Part shown: piece by piece, positions 45,581-52,575 of the stretch
Position numbering within the stretch: position 1 is the stretch's first letter
Layout: every line of letters begins with the position of its first letter
NCBI RefSeq assembly: GCF_029893105.1
Contig: NZ_JARXWG010000012.1
Location: 1 to 64,000 of the forward strand
Length of the DNA stretch: 64,000 nucleotides
Reading direction: 5' to 3'
Source: Parabacteroides sp. PF5-9
Lineage (GTDB): Bacteria; Bacteroidota; Bacteroidia; Bacteroidales; Tannerellaceae
Made by a program: the position numbers and the translations under genes
The notes under the pieces: model-generated
Database searches by the model: none
The model's input: only the letters and a program-made list of their open reading frames with translations
Told to the model about the DNA's origin: nothing

Positions 45581-46570
45581 TTATGGCCTATATTTTGAAT
45601 GGGTCAGAATAGTCTGCATATCCTGATTATTCATCAAATCACTCAAACTCACTTTTGTTTCAGCCATATACGCTTTCACAATCTGCCAACCCATCCACGG
45701 ACCGATATTTCCCGGAGCCCCGTCAGCCAAAAAAGTCGACGGCGCATCATCCAGATACCTATTCGTCACGAGATAATCCGGGGTATACAGATGTTTGCGT
45801 TCAATGATGGCTTTCCATATATTTTTCTCATTACTCCTACACCAAGTCTCCTCCTCTTCGGTATACCCCATCAAATGAGCCGGTGTCAGTTCGGGCAACA
45901 CCTGTGCGAGGATATATTTGATTTTACCTTCATAAATCATCCGGTCGATAAGTACATTTTCTTTTCCGAGGAAAGGAAACTCAGCCATCAGCCATCCGGT
46001 CAGATAATCCTGCACCACATACGACCGTTGCATTTTACGCAGTTGATAATCGTAGAAAAACTCCTGATACAACGAATAGTCTGTCCCCAGATACTTATCA
46101 ATAGAGAGTGATAATAATTGCTCACCGACCAGCACATTCTGATTAAACCCTGAAACATGCATATACACAACAGGTATTTGCATCGCCGGAAAATGATCTT
46201 TTAAATAAGCAAACCCATTACCCAGTTGCTGCTCTATCTCTGTCACATCGGCATACATTGCGACAGCATCCCGGTAGAGCGCTTTTAAAGTCGGTTCGGA
46301 ATAGTAATTAAACAGTTTAGTGAAAAAACCAGGAGTATCGAGCGTCTTCATATTCAACACCCCTTTCCCCAAGACCTCCAACACCGCCGGATATTCGGCC
46401 TGTAACTGGTCTTTCCGGGTCGTATCACCCGAATCGATCAACCGAAACAGAGCGATATCAAACCGATTAATGCCAACAGGTTCTGCCGTAACATACCTGT
46501 TTACCTGCTGGCCATTGCAACTGACAACAAAAAGAGTCAAGAATAGAATAAAAAAAGTACTGCGATTCAT
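45581..46570 (-). CDS. GldB-like lipoprotein
   Basis: 329 aa exported protein with a lipoprotein signal (VVSCNGQ, Cys18). The C-terminal GAPGNIGPWMGWQIVKAYM segment and the overall length match the GldB family of Bacteroidetes. GldB is needed for gliding in Flavobacterium, but homologues are common in non-gliding Bacteroidales, where their role is unclear. No other gld gene is nearby. Upstream on the same strand is a Dabb-domain gene, 64 bases away. Confidence 0.85.
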   Translation of the reverse strand: MNRSTFFILFLTLFVVSCNGQQVNRYVTAEPVGINRFDIALFRLIDSGDTTRKDQLQAEYPAVLEVLGKGVLNMKTLDTPGFFTKLFNYYSEPTLKALYRDAVAMYADVTEIEQQLGNGFAYLKDHFPAMQIPVVYMHVSGFNQNVLVGEQLLSLSIDKYLGTDYSLYQEFFYDYQLRKMQRSYVVQDYLTGWLMAEFPFLGKENVLIDRMIYEGKIKYILAQVLPELTPAHLMGYTEEEETWCRSNEKNIWKAIIERKHLYTPDYLVTNRYLDDAPSTFLADGAPGNIGPWMGWQIVKAYMAETKVSLSDLMNNQDMQTILTHSKYRP

Positions 46571-46636
46571 CTGAACGTCGATCTAACTGTTACGTTACTA
46601 TGAACGCGCAAAAAGAACGTATATTGTATCGATGCG

Positions 46637-47035
46637 CTACAAGGAGATAAAATCTGATTCCTGAAATTGTGTAACTTCCGTATCCCAACGTGCTGTAACA
46701 AAGGCCATATGATCGGGATGAGCCGTATAGGCATCCATCGCCGACTGATCACGGAAACGCATCAGAAATCCGTACTGCATATCACTTTTCGGACTACATT
46801 GACGGTAAGCCTGAAAATCTTCTACTCCGGGAACGGCTGTTAATATACGTTTGGCATCAGCTATAAATAGATTGGCTTCCGCACTTGCTAACGGATGTTT
46901 CAGGCTAAAAGTAACGGTGTGCAACACCTCTCCCGGTTGCAATGCTGTTGTGCCGCCACAGCTGGATAACAGGGTAGTCAGTGAGGATCCGGCGACTACC
47001 ACACCCGAACCTACAATAAATTGTCGTCTCTTCAT
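46637..47035 (-). CDS. Dabb (stress-responsive A/B barrel) domain protein with Tat-like signal
   Basis: 132 aa. The N-terminus MKRRQFIVGSGVVVAGSSL has twin basic residues and a lipobox-like LLSSCGG near residue 28, so it is probably exported and may be a lipoprotein. Residues about 40-130 form a Dabb ferredoxin-like domain (HTVTFSLKH, GVEDFQAY, YGFLMRFRDQSAMDAY, HPDHMAFV). The domain is usually dimeric; substrates vary and none can be named here. Confidence 0.85.
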   Translation of the reverse strand: MKRRQFIVGSGVVVAGSSLTTLLSSCGGTTALQPGEVLHTVTFSLKHPLASAEANLFIADAKRILTAVPGVEDFQAYRQCSPKSDMQYGFLMRFRDQSAMDAYTAHPDHMAFVTARWDTEVTQFQESDFISL

Positions 47036-47108
47036 AATCAATTGATTCTATATCTGTTTTATAACTGAAATTATGCAAAAAAACACGTATTGATCGAACA
47101 AACAACCA

Positions 47109-48230
47109 TTACCTCTTGATCAGTACCGTTATCTTCAGGCTCAAATCAAAAAAGACCATCTTGGCATTGACATTCTGTCCGATATGCTGCTCGGCTCTGG
47201 CCAGTTCGTCCATCAGATCAATGACATTGCGTTCGTTGACGAAAGGGGCAAACTTCGTCGCAAAACCGATCTCCTCCCGGTTCATATAATTCAGGTCGGA
47301 CGACTGGAAACGATACATAAAATTCTCCCGGATCAGATGCTGGCAATACGACAGGAAATGTTTCTGCCGTTCCCTGCCGATTCCGGCCAACAGATCGGCC
47401 ATCGCTTTCATCGCTTTCACATTCCGCGCCCACGAATTGCGCATCATACCGATAAACTGTTCCAGAAAAAAAGCGTTCTCCTCATTCAGACTGATCACCT
47501 CCAAGGCTTTCAGATAACTCCCACCGGAGAGATGAGCCACCTGAGCTGCATCTTCCGCAGCCAGACCATCTCGCCGCATCACCTCCACAATAGCAGCTGT
47601 TTCAATCGGACGTACCGGGATACGTTGTGCCCGTGACTGAATCGTTCCCAGGATCAGGTCAGGCGTTTCAGAAACCATTAAAATCACCGTATTCACCGGA
47701 GGTTCTTCAATCACCTTAAGCAATTTATTCGCACAGGTCGCATGCATCTTTTCAGGCAACCAGACCAATAATATCCGATAATCGGCCTCATAGATCTTCA
47801 GGTTTAATTTCCGGATAATCTCATCACTCTCCTTCGAATAGATAATGGCCTGTGTATTTCCTGCCTCCAGATAATCGGTCCATTGCTCGAAACTGAAATA
47901 AGGACGTTCACGTAAAAAAGAGCGCCATTCAGCCAGAAAATCATCACAGACCTCTCTCTTTTTCTCTTTGGATGTCGTTATGGGAAATACAAAATGAAGA
48001 TCGGGATGAGCCAACTCGTCATATTTCAAACAAGAGGGACAGGCTCCACAGGCGTCCGTGGCCGACCGGTTTTTACAATTCAGGTATCGCGCATAAGCCA
48101 ACGCCAACGGAAACGCACCGGCGCCCCCGTTTTCCGTAAACAGCTGTGCGTGCGGCACCACACCCGTCTGTGCCGACCGAATTAACCGCTCCTTGACCTC
48201 TGTCTGTCCGACAATATCTTTGAAATACAT
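47109..48230 (-). CDS. holB: DNA polymerase III subunit delta'
   Basis: 373 aa clamp-loader subunit from the start MYFKDIVGQTEVKERLI. It has the AAA+ fold with a degenerate nucleotide loop (ENGGAGAFPLA), which marks delta' rather than gamma/tau, and a four-Cys zinc module (Cys of LNCKN, then CGACPSC). It opens the sliding clamp with delta and gamma/tau. A -7 box lies just upstream; beyond it begins the DUF559 repeat unit. Confidence 0.93.
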   Translation of the reverse strand: MYFKDIVGQTEVKERLIRSAQTGVVPHAQLFTENGGAGAFPLALAYARYLNCKNRSATDACGACPSCLKYDELAHPDLHFVFPITTSKEKKREVCDDFLAEWRSFLRERPYFSFEQWTDYLEAGNTQAIIYSKESDEIIRKLNLKIYEADYRILLVWLPEKMHATCANKLLKVIEEPPVNTVILMVSETPDLILGTIQSRAQRIPVRPIETAAIVEVMRRDGLAAEDAAQVAHLSGGSYLKALEVISLNEENAFFLEQFIGMMRNSWARNVKAMKAMADLLAGIGRERQKHFLSYCQHLIRENFMYRFQSSDLNYMNREEIGFATKFAPFVNERNVIDLMDELARAEQHIGQNVNAKMVFFDLSLKITVLIKR

Positions 48231-48251
48231 TGCTCTATTTGTTGATATCGA

Positions 48252-48259
48252 CAAAGGTA
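48252..48259 (-). promoter_or_regulatory. -7 box of the holB promoter
   Basis: TACCTTTG on the minus strand is an exact TAnnTTTG match, 21 bases ahead of the start codon. It is only 44 bases from the edge of the inverted-repeat unit, whose arrival may have replaced what lay further upstream. Confidence 0.5.
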
Positions 48260-48302
48260 CAATTAATTTAAGGAAACAGAAAAAGAGTAAATCTTATTAT
48301 AC

Positions 48303-48407
48303 GCCTCTTTAGTTATATAAACAGATAGTATTAAGGCTCCTCGCCTGGTCAGGCGAGGGGGACCGCTGCTCTGCAGTGGTGGAGTGGTTGCTGTAAGTAG
48401 AGTGGTT
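48303..48407. repeat. Left arm of the DUF559 unit
   Basis: Starts at GCCTCTTT and ends in AGTGGTT. It contains the CTCGCCTGGTCAGGCGAG hairpin and a 7-bp hairpin with a G-T pair. It begins 3 bases past the nuclease stop codon and would be transcribed as its 3' end, although without a T-run. Confidence 0.9.
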
Positions 48408-48410
48408 ACT

Positions 48411-48794
48411 TTATTCCTCCTTCTCTCGCATCCATCTTTTTCTATATTCACTGATATCATCTAATATCCATTTCGGATGTTCAAACACAATCTTGTTTTC
48501 ATACCTCAAAATATAAATATTCATCTTCTCTTTTATAAATATCGCTCGTTGCTCATCATATTCTTCATTTCCGACGTGTACTTGTCCATCTAATTCTATG
48601 GCCAAACGAATTTCAGGACAATAAAAGTCTATAATATATTTACCTATACTTTGTTGACGTCTAAATTTTAACCCTTCGAATTGATGGTTTTTCAATAATT
48701 TCCATAATCCTTTTTCTGCCGGAGTAGCATGTTGACGAAGATAGTGACGATAATCTTTATATATTCTCTTGTTAACCCACTTTTCAGTATTCAT
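48411..48794 (-). CDS. DUF559 / Vsr-like endonuclease
   Basis: 127 aa protein of the DUF559 family, a PD-(D/E)XK nuclease fold related to the very-short-patch repair endonuclease Vsr. Typical features are LRQHATPAEKGLWKLLK, the FEGLKFRRQQSIG segment, and the probable active site Asp of IIDFYCPE with Glu of AIELDG followed by QVH. DUF559 proteins are widespread, often in several copies, with unknown role. Here the gene fits exactly between inverted repeats, its stop 3 bases from the left arm. Its lysine-rich, AT-rich coding sequence differs from the GC-rich hairpins that flank it. Confidence 0.92.
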   Translation of the reverse strand: MNTEKWVNKRIYKDYRHYLRQHATPAEKGLWKLLKNHQFEGLKFRRQQSIGKYIIDFYCPEIRLAIELDGQVHVGNEEYDEQRAIFIKEKMNIYILRYENKIVFEHPKWILDDISEYRKRWMREKEE

Positions 48795-48824
48795 AGTTGA
48801 TGGTTTTGTGGTTCAGTAATAGAG

Positions 48825-48855
48825 TAAAGGTAAGTGAAATGAATGAGAAAAACAA
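48825..48855 (-). promoter_or_regulatory. Probable promoter of the DUF559 gene
   Basis: TTG (48853-48855) and TACCTTTA (48825-48832, one mismatch to TAnnTTTG) on the minus strand are 20 bases apart. The -33 element lies in the first of three AACAACCACT copies (48851, 48866, 48884). Confidence 0.5.
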
Positions 48856-48868
48856 CCACTTCACAAAC

Positions 48869-48974
48869 AACCACTCAATTTACAACAACCACTCCACCGC
48901 TGCCCTGCAGCGGTCCCCCTCGCCTGACCAGGCGAGGAGCCTTAATACTATCTGTTTATATAACGTAAAGAGGC
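48869..48974. repeat. Right arm of the DUF559 unit
   Basis: Inverted copy of 48303-48407. It ends in TATATAACGTAAAGAGGC, 19 bases before the stop codon of the metallophosphoesterase gene. It carries perfect versions of both hairpins. Confidence 0.9.
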
Positions 48975-48993
48975 TTTAAAATGACCCTTACCC

Positions 48994-49995
48994 CTACTCT
49001 TCCTGACCGTCAGGAACTATCACCTCATTGATTACCACATTGTTTTTCAGCCTGATCCATGTTTTAAAGCCGCGTTTACCTTCGGTGAGTTCGATCACAC
49101 GTCCGCCGTTACCTCCCGGTAAGCCGTTATAGACGGTATCTCCTCCCGTGAAACGTCCGTATCCCAAAATTATCCCTTTCCATCGGGTTAAATAGTCATT
49201 CACATGGTCGTGTCCTACAAAAACACCCATCACATCTTTTGCTTCCAACATGGCGGTGAACAAGCCGGTATTGAGTTCCGGTGCACACGCCTTTTCCAGG
49301 CGCGAACCGATCAGTGCGGCCGACTCGGTACCAGCAGCCTGATTATACTCAGGCAAGGGGATATGGAAAAAGGCGAGAGCAGGCAGTGGAATACCTCCAT
49401 TTTCTTCGGTGAAAACACGACTTTTTGTTGCATACCAGTTCACCTGATCCCGTTTAATCCAGTCGTAGCCCTCGACCTCTTTGAGCGATGAATACGAATG
49501 GCTATCCAGACAATAAACGAGTGCCGCCGTTTGCTCTCCGTCTACACTTTTCACCGGCAGGATATAATTAGAGACTCCACTCAGCCCCTCGACCGTACCG
49601 GTCAGATTCCCAGGTTGTTTACACAGGTATTGATAGATTTCCGAACGGGTCATATCATGTTCGTCGTCATGATTACCAAAAACCACCGAAAAAGGGATGC
49701 CGCGTAAAACGACTGGTTCCAACGCTTCACGCAAAGCTGTTTCAGCCGGAGCACCAAAGACCAGATCACCGGTATAAATCACCAGATCAGGCTTTTCAGC
49801 ATCCAGAATCTCATTCATACACTGTTTGGCTTCATTCGATTTTTCATTACCGGGCACCCAGTGGATATCGGTAAACTGTACGATCTTAAATTTTTTATTG
49901 GAATTAAATTTTAGAATGGGTTCCTGAGCACTTAATACAGTAGCTCCTGAAAAACTCATTATCAATAAGAAAAAAAGAGAAATTAGCTTCTTCAT
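48994..49995 (-). CDS. Calcineurin-like metallophosphoesterase, secreted
   Basis: 333 aa from MKKLISLFFLLIMSF, with a signal peptide ending VLSAQ. The metal-binding motifs are in order: QFTDIHW, YTGDLV, FGNHDDEH, and the C-terminal GHDH in FVGHDHVND. This is a dimetal phosphoesterase of the periplasm or cell surface; substrate unknown. It lies upstream of the DUF559 unit and downstream of a repeat-filled gap. Confidence 0.93.
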   Translation of the reverse strand: MKKLISLFFLLIMSFSGATVLSAQEPILKFNSNKKFKIVQFTDIHWVPGNEKSNEAKQCMNEILDAEKPDLVIYTGDLVFGAPAETALREALEPVVLRGIPFSVVFGNHDDEHDMTRSEIYQYLCKQPGNLTGTVEGLSGVSNYILPVKSVDGEQTAALVYCLDSHSYSSLKEVEGYDWIKRDQVNWYATKSRVFTEENGGIPLPALAFFHIPLPEYNQAAGTESAALIGSRLEKACAPELNTGLFTAMLEAKDVMGVFVGHDHVNDYLTRWKGIILGYGRFTGGDTVYNGLPGGNGGRVIELTEGKRGFKTWIRLKNNVVINEVIVPDGQEE

Positions 49996-50069
49996 ACTCA
50001 TCTGACGTTTTTAGATGATTCAAAGATCAGAATAATTCTTGTTCCTTCGTCTATTTTTGAATCTATTTT

Positions 50070-50084
50070 AACGTGAGTTATAAA
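50070..50084. repeat. Lone terminal repeat of family C
   Basis: AACGTGAGTTATAAA is identical to the first 15 bases of the family C copy at 28579. No partner end or internal stem follows, so it is a remnant. It lies 33 bases before the family B array in the 280-base gap between the metallophosphoesterase and fimbrial genes. Confidence 0.65.
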
Positions 50085-50116
50085 AATGCAGATCATGTCT
50101 GGTTTTCTTCCTTTCA

Positions 50117-50214
50117 ATTAATCGTCTACCAACTGTGTCACTATCGTCTACCAATTGGTGCACTATCGTCTACCAACTGTGTCACTATCGTCTACCAATT
50201 GGTAGACGATTAAT
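50117..50214. repeat. Family B array, copy 2, opposite orientation
   Basis: ATCGTCTACCAA starts at 50121, 50143, 50165 and 50187 (22-bp period) and the array closes with TTGGTAGACGAT at 50199, forming the 24-bp palindrome at the right. The ends ATTAATCGTCTACCAA / TTGGTAGACGATTAAT are perfect inverses. Length is 98 bp, the same as copy 1, and the alternation of unit types (CTGTGTCACT in units 1 and 3, TTGG in unit 2) is kept. It lies 62 bases past the stop of the last fimbrial gene. Confidence 0.92.
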
Positions 50215-50275
50215 TATCCAATAACAAAAAGGTACAGGATTATATTGAAAGAGAGAGACGATCCGATTGTTTTTT

Positions 50276-51241
50276 TTAGCGATCTTCGGCAATCACTTCA
50301 AGTGTGGCGGAAAAGCCGGGGTGTTCGCCGGAAGAGCGAAGAAGATCGGGAGATAGTTGGATGCGGAAGGTGTACTTTTTACCCATTTCGAAATCTTTTG
50401 TATAAGGGATGGCGATTATCCCACGGGAATTGATCAGGTTACCAGAAGTATCGAAGAGTTCTAAGTCCAGAAAAACAAACGAATCTCCCAACTCGCTTTG
50501 CGGCAAGACCATCAGTGGACCGACAGCCGCGTCGGTGATTGGTTTATAGGTATCAGCGACATCGACCGCTCCTTTTTGATAGACGGTATAATCAGCTATT
50601 CCAGACTGTCCATTCCACCACCAGGTGGTGGTTTTGGGACTTGAAGAGGTCGTTCCCGATAAAACACCTCGTCGTTTGAGTTCATAGAACTTCACTTCAT
50701 GGATGCGGAAAACATATCCGCTTATTATACTCTTGGCTTCGACGGTGACCGAGGAAAGCATATGCTGAAAATTCAATGATATGGTCGATTCGGTCTGTTC
50801 AAGCGCCTCGGCTACCATAAAATCGTGTTGTATCAGGGGATCGTTCGTCACATCATAGATCAACTCCACCTGGTCGCGGAGCGGTCCATAATGGTTATAA
50901 TCGATTATCGATGCATTGGCGGGAGAATAGGCGAAAAAATCGACCGTTCCGGATGCCGGCATCACGCTGGCAGGAGAATAGTACCAGTTGATCCCTCTTT
51001 TCTCGACATACTGTCCATCCATCAACGACACCCAATCGCCGGACGGTCTCGTCCATCCGGAAGAGACGCGGAAGGTAGCGATCGTACCACCGGTGGTCTC
51101 CTGCACACGCGAGGCGATAGCGTCGCACGCGAAGCTGATCTGTCGTTCCACAGGGAGATCGATATCCGTATGGTCGGAACAGGCGGTCCACAACAGCGTT
51201 GTGGTTAAAAATATGAGTATGGTATAGATGCTCCTTTTCAT
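50276..51241 (-). CDS. Fimbrillin-family lipoprotein (third, divergent)
   Basis: 321 aa exported protein with a lipoprotein signal (LLWTACSD). It has the fimbrillin-family features shared with its two upstream neighbours: FFAYSPANAS, a LNFQHMLSSVTVEA segment, MVLPQSEL and a C-terminal GKKYTFRIQL strand, but it lacks the RATIT start of the mature region. It may be a minor or tip pilin or an accessory subunit. Last gene of the fimbrial operon, 103 bases after the second fimbrillin. Confidence 0.85.
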   Translation of the reverse strand: MKRSIYTILIFLTTTLLWTACSDHTDIDLPVERQISFACDAIASRVQETTGGTIATFRVSSGWTRPSGDWVSLMDGQYVEKRGINWYYSPASVMPASGTVDFFAYSPANASIIDYNHYGPLRDQVELIYDVTNDPLIQHDFMVAEALEQTESTISLNFQHMLSSVTVEAKSIISGYVFRIHEVKFYELKRRGVLSGTTSSSPKTTTWWWNGQSGIADYTVYQKGAVDVADTYKPITDAAVGPLMVLPQSELGDSFVFLDLELFDTSGNLINSRGIIAIPYTKDFEMGKKYTFRIQLSPDLLRSSGEHPGFSATLEVIAEDR

Positions 51242-51344
51242 TTTAATCTATCAGGGTCTTTTTTTGCGACCCTTCTCTTGGTGACCGGAAAGGGACATTC
51301 AACCCCGTCCGGCCTATACATATATAATATCGTATTATCGTTTA

Positions 51345-52538
51345 TTACAGATCAACTCCCGCTACGTCTTTCCAGTCGCTTACTTCAACCTTGAATGTAA
51401 TCTCTTCACCTGCTTCAGAACCGAATTCGAGGTAGAAGTTATACTGGCGTCCGATCTCGAAAGTAAACGGTACGGTTGTATCTGTGGTACGTGCTTCGTC
51501 GATTACCTGAAAATAGACATCTTCATAGGCATCTTTCGAACCGGCGAAATAGGTACCGTTCGGATTGTTCAGGTACGCTTTGTAGCTTACCTTGATCCAG
51601 AAACCTGACCGGTCGCCATTAGATGCGATGCTTCCCATATCGGTGGTTTGCGGCAATACCATCAGTGCGTTGCTTTTGCCATGAAGCGAATGATACTTGC
51701 TCGTCTCCAAGGGGTCGACTCCCAACAAATTGATCGGAGATTCACCTAAATCGAGGCTTATCGAATCTAAATTGGCATGCTCTGTCCAATACGTAATCGG
51801 AGGCGTTAATGGAGTGACAGGACTGGGATATGGGAATGGGCTTGCGTCCGTTGGAATATTTTCCATATCGATCTTTCCGTTCATATTCACATTGACCAAC
51901 GCAACATCACCGACCACATAAGTCAGGTTGGTATTGGTAGTACGTGCAAAGAATTTCACACGCGAGAGGGCATGATAGAAGTTCAATTCTACATTACCGG
52001 AAGAAGCATTCATCGGATCTGTTCGAGCCAATAGAAAATCTTCCTGTGCAACTTTATCTGAATCACTCTTTTTGGGATTAGGCACAGTATACTCGATTTT
52101 GTCACCTTTGTAATAATAGAGCCCTTGCGATACGTTTTTAGACGATGCCGGACTGTAGGCAAAGAACGATACACCTCCTCCGATAATATCGTCTGCTGGC
52201 CAGTAACGCTTCGGTGAGTAATCCCATGCGGTTCCAATGGCAGCTTCGCGGCGCGTGATATCAAATGCGTTGAAGAGGTATTCGTCGGCTGCTGCATCGC
52301 TGATGCCACCGATAGCGTTAGTCCGATCCCACCAGCCGGTGACTGTAAAGCCAAGGATATTATCACCATTAGTTATTGTAGCACGCGTAGCGTTGCCTTT
52401 ATCGATAAATGAACGGAAACCGATCTCTTTGTTATTCTTATTGTCTATCTGTGTATTGTCGAACTCCAGATCGCTGGAGCAGGAACCCAGTGCAATGGCT
52501 ATAGTTACAGCCGCTAATTTATATATTATCTTTTGCAT
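51345..52538 (-). CDS. Fimbrillin-family lipoprotein (second)
   Basis: 397 aa from MQKIIYKLAAVTIAIALGSC (Cys20). An earlier in-frame start would overlap the end of the preceding gene. The mature start FRSFIDKGNATRATIT is nearly the same as in the 568-aa neighbour and contains Arg52 where type V pilins are cut by an Arg-directed protease before assembly. NILGFTVTGWWDRT, FFAYSPASSKNV, LNFYHALSRVKF and MVLPQTTDMG follow in the same order as in the neighbour, so these two genes are tandem duplicates. Confidence 0.9.
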   Translation of the reverse strand: MQKIIYKLAAVTIAIALGSCSSDLEFDNTQIDNKNNKEIGFRSFIDKGNATRATITNGDNILGFTVTGWWDRTNAIGGISDAAADEYLFNAFDITRREAAIGTAWDYSPKRYWPADDIIGGGVSFFAYSPASSKNVSQGLYYYKGDKIEYTVPNPKKSDSDKVAQEDFLLARTDPMNASSGNVELNFYHALSRVKFFARTTNTNLTYVVGDVALVNVNMNGKIDMENIPTDASPFPYPSPVTPLTPPITYWTEHANLDSISLDLGESPINLLGVDPLETSKYHSLHGKSNALMVLPQTTDMGSIASNGDRSGFWIKVSYKAYLNNPNGTYFAGSKDAYEDVYFQVIDEARTTDTTVPFTFEIGRQYNFYLEFGSEAGEEITFKVEVSDWKDVAGVDL

Positions 52539-52575
52539 ATTATAAAATCTTATTTTGTTGTTATTGTTTAAACGA

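Larger units (their letters stand above)
48303..48974. mobile_element. DUF559 nuclease gene between 105-bp inverted repeats
   Basis: A 672-bp unit. The left arm (48303-48407) and the right arm (48869-48974) are inverted copies with seven mismatches and one 1-base gap. Each arm holds two hairpins: CTCGCCTG-AC-CAGGCGAG and CCGCTGC-CCT-GCAGCGG (one G-T pair in the left copy), and an AACCACT motif repeated next to the inner edge. The single gene ends 3 bases from the left arm and has its own promoter touching the right side. There is no transposase. The layout suggests a small selfish element; that it is mobile is inference. Confidence 0.75.

Noticed and set aside
45545-45582. GC-containing segment followed by a plus-strand T-run between GldB-like and metA genes
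   Set aside because: It resembles a plus-strand terminator, but no plus-strand gene precedes it and the stem is interrupted; left out of the feature list.
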